Below are positions 43,624 to 52,094 of a stretch of DNA of 64,000 nucleotides, piece after piece. The position numbers and the translations under genes were made by a program. Positions within the stretch are counted from its first letter, which is position 1, and each line of letters begins with the position of its first letter. Location of the stretch: contig NC_008571.1 of the NCBI RefSeq assembly GCF_000060345.1, forward strand, positions 806,001-870,000, in the 5' to 3' direction. The notes beneath the pieces are model-generated. The model was not told the DNA's origin. It was given only the letters and a program-made list of their open reading frames with translations, and searched no databases. This stretch comes from Christiangramia forsetii KT0803 (GTDB lineage Bacteria > Bacteroidota > Bacteroidia > Flavobacteriales > Flavobacteriaceae).

Positions 43624-44250
43624 TCACACAGAGAAAATGACGAATTCTTTACAAATTTCTAAAGATGAAAAATTCAGGTTTTCTTTTATCCAACGCAGAG
43701 TTTCCCTGTCGTAGAAAATCACATGCGTTTTATCATTTTTATAGTGCCAGTTAGAAAAATCTATTGCATCCTTCCATATTTCAGTTTTGCAATATAATTT
43801 TCCGTTAGGTTTTAATAGAGTGCGCAGTAATTGAAATTCTTTAAGTGGATTTTGAAAATGTTCCATCACTTCACAGCAAATAATAAAATCAAAAGTAGTC
43901 TTCAGCACCTTTTTATCGGGCTTAAAATAAGGGTCGTAAAGTTCAATTTTAAAGCTTGATTTTTTCAATTTTGAAGTGATCACCGGGCCGGTGCCACAGC
44001 CAAAATCAAGTCCGTTTGAATTAGAGCTGAAATCAGATCTAATTTTTTCAATAACAGGTTGTACAAACCTGATATAACCGGCGTCATTTACATCGTTATT
44101 GTGAAGAATATACCTGGATTTTTCTGCTTGCGGAGAAAGGTGATGCTCTGGAGAAAGTAAAATTGCCTTGCAACCCATACATTGCACATATTCCCGATCT
44201 TGAATGACTTCGAAAATTCGGGTGGCGCAATTGCATAAATTGCAAAGCAT
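43624..44250 (-). CDS. Class I SAM-dependent methyltransferase with N-terminal zinc knuckle
   Basis: 208 residues. Cys3-x2-Cys6 and Cys24-x2-Cys27 form a small zinc ribbon, followed by a Rossmann methyltransferase domain with LDFGCGTGP near residue 81 and CCEVMEHF near 118. The arrangement resembles methyltransferases acting on small molecules or lipids linked to a zinc-finger head; substrate unknown. It follows the DUF349 gene by 10 nt and closes the minus-strand block that begins at 53894. Confidence 0.8.
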   Translation of the reverse strand: MLCNLCNCATRIFEVIQDREYVQCMGCKAILLSPEHHLSPQAEKSRYILHNNDVNDAGYIRFVQPVIEKIRSDFSSNSNGLDFGCGTGPVITSKLKKSSFKIELYDPYFKPDKKVLKTTFDFIICCEVMEHFQNPLKEFQLLRTLLKPNGKLYCKTEIWKDAIDFSNWHYKNDKTHVIFYDRETLRWIKENLNFSSLEICKEFVIFSV

Positions 44251-44260
44251 GATTTCCTAT

Positions 44261-46582
44261 TTAATAAAGCGACTTGATCTTTTCAAGTTTCTCTTTCCAG
44301 ACTTCAAGATCTGCTTTATGGTTTGCAATATTTTTATGTACCTCCTTCACCAAAGGATTGTCGTCATCAACATTTGAAAAGAACTGCAGGTTATTTTCTA
44401 ACTGGTTTATTTCAGCTTTGGTTTCCTGGATCTTTTTGGTCAGGAAATAGTGCTCATTTCTGATTCTTTTATCATCATCTGCATCATCTAAGGCTTGTAC
44501 CTTATTCTCATATTTCATCATTTCAGCTTTGGTGTTATCAATATCCATTTTCTTGAATATTTGATCCAAAGCTTTATTGAATTTCCCTTCGATAAAACGT
44601 TTGTTATAAGGCACTTTCCCAATCTCTTTCCAGGCATTGATCTGTTCCTTTATTCGGGCAAGATCCTCTTTTTTAGTGCCGCTGAGTTCTATAGCTTTTA
44701 CTTTATCAAGAATTTCCTTCTTCTTGTCGAAAGCCTCATTTTCCTCTTTATTATCTTCATTTTTTTGAGCATGAAGTTTGTCGAAATAGTCGTTACAGGC
44801 TTTTTTGAATTGCTTCCAGACCTTGTCACTATCCTTCCTTGGAACGTGACCAATCTTTTTCCAGTCGGCCTGAATTTTCTTCATTAAAGGAGTGACCGTC
44901 TTAAAGTCGTCACTATCCTTATTATCTTCAGCTATCTTAATAAGTTCCTTTTTCTTCTCCAGGTTATCGTACTGGGCCTTTTTCAGGTTCTTGTAAAAAG
45001 CATTTTTCTTACGATTAAAACTGCGAACATTTTCTTTAAAGGCATTCCAGGTATCCTGATTTTTATTTCTCGGGACTTTTCCCGCATTAAAAAATTCTTC
45101 GCGCAAAGCCTCGATCTCCCTGATCTTTTGTTGCCACTTATTATGGCTGTCAAAATCCTGACCTGCTATTTCCTTGATTTTCTCAATAATCTCCTGCTTG
45201 CGCTCCCAATTTTTCTCATAATGCTCGTCAAGGTTATTGAAATATTCCTGTCTTTTATCATGAATATTTTTAGTGGCAGTGCTAAACCTTTCCCAAATAT
45301 CCTCACGATACTCTTTTGCTACCGGGCCAAGTTCTTCTTTCCACATTTTATGAAGCATCTGTAATTCGCGGAAAGAACGATTTACATCCTTTTCCTGAAC
45401 CAGTTCTTCAGCACGATCTATAACCTTTAATTTTTGTTCCAGGTTATGCTTAAAATCCATATCCCTGAATTCCCTGTTTAGGTGAAGAAAATCATAGAAA
45501 TTTTCTACATGGTGGTGATAGGTATTCCATACATTGTTATATCTATCTCTGGGAATTGGGCCAGCCGTACGCCATTTATCCTGGATTTCCTTAAAGTGAT
45601 TATAGGTTGTATTAATATTTTCTTCAACATCTAATAAACCTTTCAACTCTTCAATAAGTTCCAGTCGTTTATTGAGATTCTCGTTGAGGTCTTTCTTAAG
45701 ACGTTTATAATAATTATTTCTTTGTTCTTTATAGTCAAAGTAAAGGGAATTAAAACGCTTTTTTAGTGGAGTAGAGTAGTGGAAGTCAATGATATTGCCA
45801 CCATCTGCAATAAAATCTTCTTTTTTCTCTTCCATTTCCTCATCAAACTTGGCATTGAATTCTGTACGAATTTCTGAAACATGCTCATTGATGGCCTGTA
45901 TTTTTTCATTTTTTAGAAGCTTTTCCAGCTCATCTGCCAGGGCTTCTTTGTTCATCGAATGATAATCTTTCTTTTCGATATCGTGGCGGGCATTGGCACT
46001 TTCGTCCTCGCTGTCTTCAGCCACCGCGCTGTCCATATCTTCTTCGTGGTTTCCCGAAGTTTTTTTGGTTTCACCCACCTGGGCATCTCCAATATCACTA
46101 TCGGTATCTTCATCTTCTACCTCTTCAGTTCTCTTCGCCTTAGAGGTAGATTCAGAGACCATAGCGTCTTCGTGATCTGTAGAATCTGATACTTTTGGCT
46201 CAGCCTTTTCTTTCTTTTCAGATTTTTCACCTTTTATTTCAGGCTCCTTGAAAAATGGATTTTCAACATCTTCGGTTTCTTCCATATGGGTATATGGATC
46301 TTCATCTGGATTTTTCTTTTCCCTGGAAATTTTATCTGAAGTTTGTTTACCGGTAGCCGACTCATGAAGCATTGCCTCTTCATGATCTGTAGATTCTTTT
46401 TCTGATTTATCAGAAGAGCTTTCTTTTGAATCTTCTGGTTTTTGTTCACCCACAGGCTTATCAATACTTCCCTCACTACTTTCCGCCGAAGTCTTCTCTT
46501 CTGAAGTCTTCTTATTCTCCTTCTTTTCTAGCTCTTCAGGCGAAAGCTTATTCTTTGTGTTTTCATTTTCTTGCTGTGACAT
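44261..46582 (-). CDS. Large coiled-coil protein with DUF349 repeats
   Basis: 773 residues from the ATG at 46582 (MSQQENENTKNK); an upstream ATG at 46633 adds a stretch unlike the rest and is rejected. The first 220 residues are acidic and low-complexity, with a loosely repeated DHEEAMLHES / DHEDAMVSES / NHEEDMDSAV element. The rest is a series of DUF349 repeats, each a long helix pair with the form W+xxGxVPR (KWRTAGPIPRDRYNNVWN, DWKKIGHVPRKDSDKVW, WKEIGKVPYNKRF). DUF349 proteins have no firmly known role. Soluble, probably an extended rod. Confidence 0.85.
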   Translation of the reverse strand: MSQQENENTKNKLSPEELEKKENKKTSEEKTSAESSEGSIDKPVGEQKPEDSKESSSDKSEKESTDHEEAMLHESATGKQTSDKISREKKNPDEDPYTHMEETEDVENPFFKEPEIKGEKSEKKEKAEPKVSDSTDHEDAMVSESTSKAKRTEEVEDEDTDSDIGDAQVGETKKTSGNHEEDMDSAVAEDSEDESANARHDIEKKDYHSMNKEALADELEKLLKNEKIQAINEHVSEIRTEFNAKFDEEMEEKKEDFIADGGNIIDFHYSTPLKKRFNSLYFDYKEQRNNYYKRLKKDLNENLNKRLELIEELKGLLDVEENINTTYNHFKEIQDKWRTAGPIPRDRYNNVWNTYHHHVENFYDFLHLNREFRDMDFKHNLEQKLKVIDRAEELVQEKDVNRSFRELQMLHKMWKEELGPVAKEYREDIWERFSTATKNIHDKRQEYFNNLDEHYEKNWERKQEIIEKIKEIAGQDFDSHNKWQQKIREIEALREEFFNAGKVPRNKNQDTWNAFKENVRSFNRKKNAFYKNLKKAQYDNLEKKKELIKIAEDNKDSDDFKTVTPLMKKIQADWKKIGHVPRKDSDKVWKQFKKACNDYFDKLHAQKNEDNKEENEAFDKKKEILDKVKAIELSGTKKEDLARIKEQINAWKEIGKVPYNKRFIEGKFNKALDQIFKKMDIDNTKAEMMKYENKVQALDDADDDKRIRNEHYFLTKKIQETKAEINQLENNLQFFSNVDDDNPLVKEVHKNIANHKADLEVWKEKLEKIKSLY

Positions 46583-46701
46583 ATCTTTCAATGTTAAGGT
46601 TCCTCGTAATCTATTAATTCTGAAAGATAACAACTCCCCTAAAATTGAACAAGGGATTGGTTTTATTTATGAGTACAGAATTTGGTATTTATAGATCTGA
46701 A

Positions 46702-47430
46702 TTAGGAATTCCAGATACTCCAGGCTTTTTCTGCCTGCAGCTTTAACATCTCCAATCCGTTTGTAGTTTTGGCTCCTTTTTCAGCAGCAAGTTGCATGAA
46801 TTTTGTTTCTGAAGGATTGTAAATCAGGTCGTAGATAAGATGTTTTTCAGAAATAAATTCAAATGGAATTTCCGGGGAACTTTCAATATCAGGATAAGTG
46901 CCCAGGGGTGTACAATTGATGATAAGGCTGTGGGAGCCAATAATCTTGCTGTCTAATTCGTGATACGAAAATTGATCTTCTTCAGGGTTTCTTGATACAA
47001 ACTTAAAATCTATTTCTAATAAGCTCAAAGCATAGGCAATTCCTTTAGATGCTCCTCCAGTTCCCAGTATAAGAGCCTTTGAATGGTGTGGTTCCAGGTG
47101 AGGTTTTAAAGATTCCAGAAAGCCCCAGTAATCTGTATTATAACCGCAGAGGCTTCCGTCTTTCTCAAATTTGATCGTATTTACCGCTTTAATTTTTTCA
47201 GCATTGGAGTCCAGGTGATCTAAATAAGGAATAATAGCTTCCTTATAAGGAATAGTAACATTAAGCCCTGATATGATATTATCTTTAATAACATCAGTAA
47301 ATTTTTCAATAGAGGAAAGATCAAAATTCCTGTATTCCGCATCTATATTTTCGTTGCTGAATTTATCAGAAAAATAATTTCGTGAGAAAGAATAATCTAT
47401 ATTTTTTCCGAGTAGGCCAAAAGTTCTCAT
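46702..47430 (-). CDS. aroE: Shikimate dehydrogenase
   Basis: 242 residues, somewhat shorter than E. coli AroE but normal for Bacteroidota. Catalytic Lys63 (NVTIPYKEAI), substrate Asp in NTDYWGF near residue 100, NADP-binding GTGGASKGIAYAL near 122, and C-terminal GLEMLKLQAEKAW. It reduces 3-dehydroshikimate in aromatic amino acid synthesis. Its start overlaps the end of the upstream DUF368 gene by 4 nt, so translation is coupled. Confidence 0.92.
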   Translation of the reverse strand: MRTFGLLGKNIDYSFSRNYFSDKFSNENIDAEYRNFDLSSIEKFTDVIKDNIISGLNVTIPYKEAIIPYLDHLDSNAEKIKAVNTIKFEKDGSLCGYNTDYWGFLESLKPHLEPHHSKALILGTGGASKGIAYALSLLEIDFKFVSRNPEEDQFSYHELDSKIIGSHSLIINCTPLGTYPDIESSPEIPFEFISEKHLIYDLIYNPSETKFMQLAAEKGAKTTNGLEMLKLQAEKAWSIWNS

Positions 47431-48443
47431 ATGTTAGATTTTCTATTTTCATACCATGCCAGGCCCAATACAATAAATATCCCTACGATAATAAAAAAGA
47501 TGGCGAGCCAGGTTTCTGTAGTCTCGAATGTAGGCCAATATCTGTCGTAATTGTCAATTACCTTATTTCCTTCCCGGTCTATGATGACTTCTCCCAGTTT
47601 GTTAGCTTTGAAAATTTTTTCTTTCCAGGGCCACACTACGCCTAAAGAACCTGTGATAAATCCTATGATAACTGCGAATGTTTCTTTTTTTCTCTTTTTA
47701 AGAACATAACCAAGAAGATGGGATAAAGAAACCAGCCCTGCCAGGGAGCCAAGGGCAAATACAATTAAAACCTGAAGCATCCGAATTCTTTCGGCGTCAC
47801 CAATGAAACCAAAATCCAGCATAATAATTTCGGCTATAGTATCATATAGCGCATTTACTGAATCTACCAGTAACAGCACGTAATTACCGAGAAGTATAAG
47901 AATGAAACTTCCGGAAAGTCCTGGCAATGTCATTCCCGAAACACTTATCATTCCGCAGACAAAAACGAACCATAAATTATCATTTTCTCTCGCCGGTTCC
48001 AGAAAACTGATCGCGATCCCGCCAATGATTCCAAAAATGGCAAAAAGGATGGAGTTTCTATCCCATTCATCAAAATCCTTGCTTATATAATAAATGGAAC
48101 CTATGATCATGCCGAAGAAAGCCGACCAAACGTAAAGTTCAAAATGCACAATGAGGTAGTCCAGTACTTTGGAAACACTGAAATAACTTATAAGCATACC
48201 TAAAATAAGCAGGCTTAAGAATTTCCCGTTTATATACTGATAGAAACTGCTGAACCTCCCCGAAATAAGGAGTTTAAATGCTTTTAGATTTACTTTTTGA
48301 AGGGAATAAATAAATTCTTCATAAAATCCTGCAACAAACGCAACCACACCACCAGAGACTCCCGGAACTTTATTCGCGGCTCCCATGGCAAGACCCTTCA
48401 AAACCAAAAGGATCTTATCGGTAAACGTTCTAGTTTGCTGCAT
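47427..48443 (-). CDS. DUF368 membrane protein, first paralogue
   Basis: 338 residues with about eight to ten membrane helices. It opens LKGLAMGAANKVPGVSGGVVAF, the hallmark of DUF368, repeated in the middle as GMTLPGLSGSFILILLGNY: an internal duplication typical of transporters. Recent work links DUF368 proteins to recycling of undecaprenyl phosphate across the membrane; I rely on memory for that. It overlaps its paralogue by 14 nt and aroE by 4 nt. Confidence 0.88.
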   Translation of the reverse strand: MQQTRTFTDKILLVLKGLAMGAANKVPGVSGGVVAFVAGFYEEFIYSLQKVNLKAFKLLISGRFSSFYQYINGKFLSLLILGMLISYFSVSKVLDYLIVHFELYVWSAFFGMIIGSIYYISKDFDEWDRNSILFAIFGIIGGIAISFLEPARENDNLWFVFVCGMISVSGMTLPGLSGSFILILLGNYVLLLVDSVNALYDTIAEIIMLDFGFIGDAERIRMLQVLIVFALGSLAGLVSLSHLLGYVLKKRKKETFAVIIGFITGSLGVVWPWKEKIFKANKLGEVIIDREGNKVIDNYDRYWPTFETTETWLAIFFIIVGIFIVLGLAWYENRKSNI

Positions 48444-49368
48444 CGGCAGATTCTGGATTTTGATTAGCTACCAATTCTAACACAATAATAAGTAAAAACC
48501 CGGCAAGCATTAAAAGGATAGCCCATAATGTCTGGGGATCCCCACTGAAATTCCATGGCAAAACCGAAGCTTCTTTTAAAACAACTTCTTTATCACCGTA
48601 TATTGCGGTTTCAAGAATTTCTTTCCATGGCCAAATCTTATTTAATGATCCCGCGATAAATCCTGTAAGCACAGCTAAAGTAATATTGCTATAATGAACA
48701 AAAAGCCATTTTAAAACTCTTGAAAAAGTAAGCAATCCGAATATCGCTCCAACTCCTACAATCGCTAATGTCTTAATATCGAAATCATGCGCTGCTTCTG
48801 TAATCGATTTATAGGCACCTAATAGAACCAAAATGAATGCTCCTGAAATTCCCGGTAAAATCATTGCGCAAACAGCTATAGCTCCGGCAAAGAATAGAAA
48901 TAATGAACTGGAATTGGCAGAAAGCGGTGGGAGGCTTACTATGTAAAAAGCAACCGCAGCCCCCAGAATTAAGGCGATAAATAATTTATAATTCCATTTT
49001 GGGATTTGCTTAGCCACAAACCAGATGCTTGCGAGAACAAGTCCGAAGAAAAATGACCAGATTAATACAGGGTGTGTTTCCAGTAAATAATTGGCCAGGC
49101 GCATTAAACTGAAAAGACTAATTAGAATTCCGGCGAAAAGGGCAAGGATGAAATTTCCATTCAGCTCTTTCCACATCTCAGAAAAACCATCATTCTTCCA
49201 GGTAGATAACAAGGATGGTTTTATGCCACTTATGGTGGAAATTAATTCTTCGTAAATTCCTGAAATAAAAGCGATAGTTCCCCCGGAAACTCCCGGTACT
49301 ACGTCTGCGGCTCCCATGGCCATTCCTTTTAGAGTAACCTTAAGGTAATCCAAAAAACTTCGCTGCAT
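48430..49368 (-). CDS. DUF368 membrane protein, second paralogue
   Basis: 312 residues, same architecture as its neighbour: LKGMAMGAADVVPGVSGGTIAF at the start and AMILPGISGAFILVLLGAY in the second half. The two are clearly paralogues from a tandem duplication but have diverged widely outside the signature loops. Two neighbouring copies imply either two substrates or a heterodimer. The gene is followed by the first paralogue with a 14-nt overlap; a TPR protein gene lies 39 nt upstream. Confidence 0.88.
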   Translation of the reverse strand: MQRSFLDYLKVTLKGMAMGAADVVPGVSGGTIAFISGIYEELISTISGIKPSLLSTWKNDGFSEMWKELNGNFILALFAGILISLFSLMRLANYLLETHPVLIWSFFFGLVLASIWFVAKQIPKWNYKLFIALILGAAVAFYIVSLPPLSANSSSLFLFFAGAIAVCAMILPGISGAFILVLLGAYKSITEAAHDFDIKTLAIVGVGAIFGLLTFSRVLKWLFVHYSNITLAVLTGFIAGSLNKIWPWKEILETAIYGDKEVVLKEASVLPWNFSGDPQTLWAILLMLAGFLLIIVLELVANQNPESADAAN

Positions 49369-49407
49369 CTTAACTTTTTATGAATTTGCCCAAAGGTAGC
49401 AAAATAA

Positions 49408-50805
49408 CTAAGAGAGCTTAACGTAGGAATTTATAATTTGTTTGACGCTTTTTCTATCAAAAATATTCGGAAAAAGTTCTTCTATAATTATGTAATATTC
49501 TGAATCAATTTTAAGGGCATTATTAAGGTGAAAATAACCCTTTTCTCCTCTGTTTGTACAAAAGAACAATCCGGAAAGGCGATATTCAATTTCCGCAGAA
49601 CCAGGATAAAATTCCAATGCCTGAAGCATGCAAGTGATGGCTGTTTCATATTCGCCAAGTCCAATAAGAATATCACTACGTCTTATCCAGGTCTCTAACT
49701 CATAATTACCTAATTCCAGACTCTTTTTATATCCCTGTTCAGCTTCTTCGTAAAAATTGAGCCTGCTGTTGATCTTGGCATATCGCTTCCAATAAAGCAC
49801 ATTCTCCTCGTCAATATTAATAGCTTTATTAATATAGTAAAGAGCTTTCTGGTAATTCCGTTTTTTAATATAAAAATCGGTAATCGCGATCCAGCCTTTG
49901 TCTAATAGCGGATCTTCATGAACGGTTTGTTTATAGTTTTTGAGCGCAAAATCGTCACAACCTAGTTTTTCAAAACATTTGCCAATTCTTAAGTAAGCAA
50001 ATGAAGTAGGATCTTCCAGTTCAAGGGTGATATTATAATTTTCAATAGCTTCATTAAAACGTTTCAGTTTTTCAAGCACTTTACCCTTCTCAAGGTAAGC
50101 ACCAATAAACCGGTCGTCACTAATAATTGCAAAATCAAAGGCCGCAAGTGCCTTGTTGTATTCCTTTAAATCAAAATATTGTTTTCCTACCTGATGCCAT
50201 GCAACTTCACAATAAGGATGCTTATTTAGGTAAAGATTTAAATATTCTATAGCTTCTGTCTTCTGATCTAAAAAATCGAAGCAATACATTACATTATACA
50301 GCGCAGAATAGTCTTCTTCATCTGCTTCTAAACACTTCATAAAACTATACTTGGCATTTTCGAAATCCTCAAGAAAAAGATATTCCATCCCTATTAATGA
50401 AAAGATCTCAGCATCTTCCAGAGTGATTTCAAGCGCAGCCTGAAGCATTTTTATAGCATCACTATGCATATCTCTTTTAGAATAAATCTGCGCTTTTTGA
50501 ATATATATTTCTTCGTTGGAAGACTCCAGTTCCTTCAGCTCATTTAAGATACCATCTGCCAGATCAAGTTTGTCTTCAAACACCAATATCTCTACCTTGA
50601 ACAGCTTTAAATTCACTGAAGTAGGATGCTGGGCAAGACTCATCTTTACTGCCTTTTTGGCAAGTGAAATCTTACCATTTTCAAGATAATGATGGATAAT
50701 ATTTTCAAACTCGTTTGAATCGAAAAACAAAATATCATTTGTTTTAAGCATAGATTCAAAGCGATCAAGTGAGAAATTATCTTCTTCGTTATGGCTTAGC
50801 TGCAT
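49408..50805 (-). CDS. Tetratricopeptide repeat protein
   Basis: 465 residues made of about a dozen TPR units (for example ALAAFDFAIISDDRFIGAYL and AIENYNITLELEDPTSFAYL), no signal peptide and no catalytic domain. A cytoplasmic scaffold. The gene sits between the aminotransferase (107 bp) and the DUF368 pair (39 bp) in the minus-strand block; its partner is unknown. Confidence 0.85.
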   Translation of the reverse strand: MQLSHNEEDNFSLDRFESMLKTNDILFFDSNEFENIIHHYLENGKISLAKKAVKMSLAQHPTSVNLKLFKVEILVFEDKLDLADGILNELKELESSNEEIYIQKAQIYSKRDMHSDAIKMLQAALEITLEDAEIFSLIGMEYLFLEDFENAKYSFMKCLEADEEDYSALYNVMYCFDFLDQKTEAIEYLNLYLNKHPYCEVAWHQVGKQYFDLKEYNKALAAFDFAIISDDRFIGAYLEKGKVLEKLKRFNEAIENYNITLELEDPTSFAYLRIGKCFEKLGCDDFALKNYKQTVHEDPLLDKGWIAITDFYIKKRNYQKALYYINKAINIDEENVLYWKRYAKINSRLNFYEEAEQGYKKSLELGNYELETWIRRSDILIGLGEYETAITCMLQALEFYPGSAEIEYRLSGLFFCTNRGEKGYFHLNNALKIDSEYYIIIEELFPNIFDRKSVKQIINSYVKLS

Positions 50806-50912
50806 AAGAGAGTGATTAAGGGATTTCTACTGTACTAAAGTTATAAATGATTAAAGGTGTTTTTTGAAAAACTTTACATTGTTGTTAACAAATTAATTAA
50901 CACCCGGAAACC

Positions 50913-52094
50913 TCAATTTTCTATTTCTCTGAGTATGTCAACAATAATGCCACATCCTTTCATGATTTCTTCATTAGAAATTGTGAGTGGGGGAGTAAGG
51001 CGTACTGCACGTTTTTCGAATAGTAGCCAAAATAGAATAAGTTGTTTTTCTTTTGCCTTTAGAATAAGTTGATCGGTAATTTCGGCAGATTCAAATATTA
51101 ACGCCAGCATTAATCCCTTACCTCTAATTTCTTTAATTAGAGGATGTTGCAAATGTTTTCTGAATAATTCTTCCTTTTCGAGACTCTTTTCAATGAGATT
51201 AGATTCAGTGATCTCTTTCAAGGTAGCTAAGGCGGCAGATGCAATCAGGGGGTTTCCGCCAAAAGTTGTGATGTGTCCAAGTTTTGGGTTATCACTAAGG
51301 AGATCCATTAACTCATTAGAAGCTGAAAATGCTCCAATAGGCAGTCCTCCGCCCATTCCTTTTCCGAGTGCAACTATGTCAGGCACTACATCAAAATTTT
51401 CAAATCCGAAAAGTTTACCGGTACGTCCAAATCCCGGCTGAATTTCATCTAAAATTAAGAGCGCTCCAACTTCTTTACAACGAGTTTTTACTTTTTTAAG
51501 ATAATCGTCCTCTGGCATTATAAAACCGGCACCTCCCTGAATAGTTTCCAATACGACCCCTGCAGTTCTGGAAGTGATATTATTTAGGTCTGCTACTTTG
51601 TTAAATTCAATAAATGAAATATCACCTAAAAGAGGTCTAAAAGGTTCTACCCTTTCTTCAAGATCCATCAGACTTAGTGAGCCCATGGTATTTCCATGAT
51701 AAGCATTTTTGGCGGCGATAATTTCAGTTCTGCCTGTGGCTCTTCTGGCAAGCTTCATGGCGCCTTCAATAGCTTCGGTGCCTGAATTTACGAGATAGGT
51801 TTTATTTAAAGGATCTGGTAAATGCGCTGCTAGGAGTTTTGCCAGATCTACGGCTGGTTTTTGTGCATATTCTCCATAAACCATAACGTGAAGATATTTT
51901 TCAGCTTGCTTCTGAATAGCTGAAACTATTTTAGGATGTGAATGTCCAAGGCTACAGGCTGAGACTCCCGCAACAAAATCCAGATGGTCTTTTCCGTCTG
52001 TGGTGGTTATATAGCTTCCCCTGGCGTGAGAAATCTCCAGGGCAAGTGGGTGAGGAGTGGTTTGTGCCTGATATTTTATAAAATCTTCTTTCAA
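50913..52094 (-). CDS. Class III aminotransferase (acetylornithine aminotransferase-like)
   Basis: 393 residues, PLP fold type I. PLP lysine Lys245 (ALGKGMGGGLPIGA), Asp216 in LILDEIQPGFGRTG, phosphate-binding NSGTEAIEGAM near 103-113. The family transfers the omega-amino group of ornithine, acetylornithine, 4-aminobutyrate and others; the exact substrate is open. Its ATG is directly next to the stop of the OstA-like gene, an arrangement I associate with flavobacteria generally. Confidence 0.87.
   Translation of the reverse strand: MKEDFIKYQAQTTPHPLALEISHARGSYITTTDGKDHLDFVAGVSACSLGHSHPKIVSAIQKQAEKYLHVMVYGEYAQKPAVDLAKLLAAHLPDPLNKTYLVNSGTEAIEGAMKLARRATGRTEIIAAKNAYHGNTMGSLSLMDLEERVEPFRPLLGDISFIEFNKVADLNNITSRTAGVVLETIQGGAGFIMPEDDYLKKVKTRCKEVGALLILDEIQPGFGRTGKLFGFENFDVVPDIVALGKGMGGGLPIGAFSASNELMDLLSDNPKLGHITTFGGNPLIASAALATLKEITESNLIEKSLEKEELFRKHLQHPLIKEIRGKGLMLALIFESAEITDQLILKAKEKQLILFWLLFEKRAVRLTPPLTISNEEIMKGCGIIVDILREIEN

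Noticed and set aside
46583-46633. Upstream start for the DUF349 gene
   Set aside because: The extra 17 residues are unrelated in character; MSQQENENT is a natural start.
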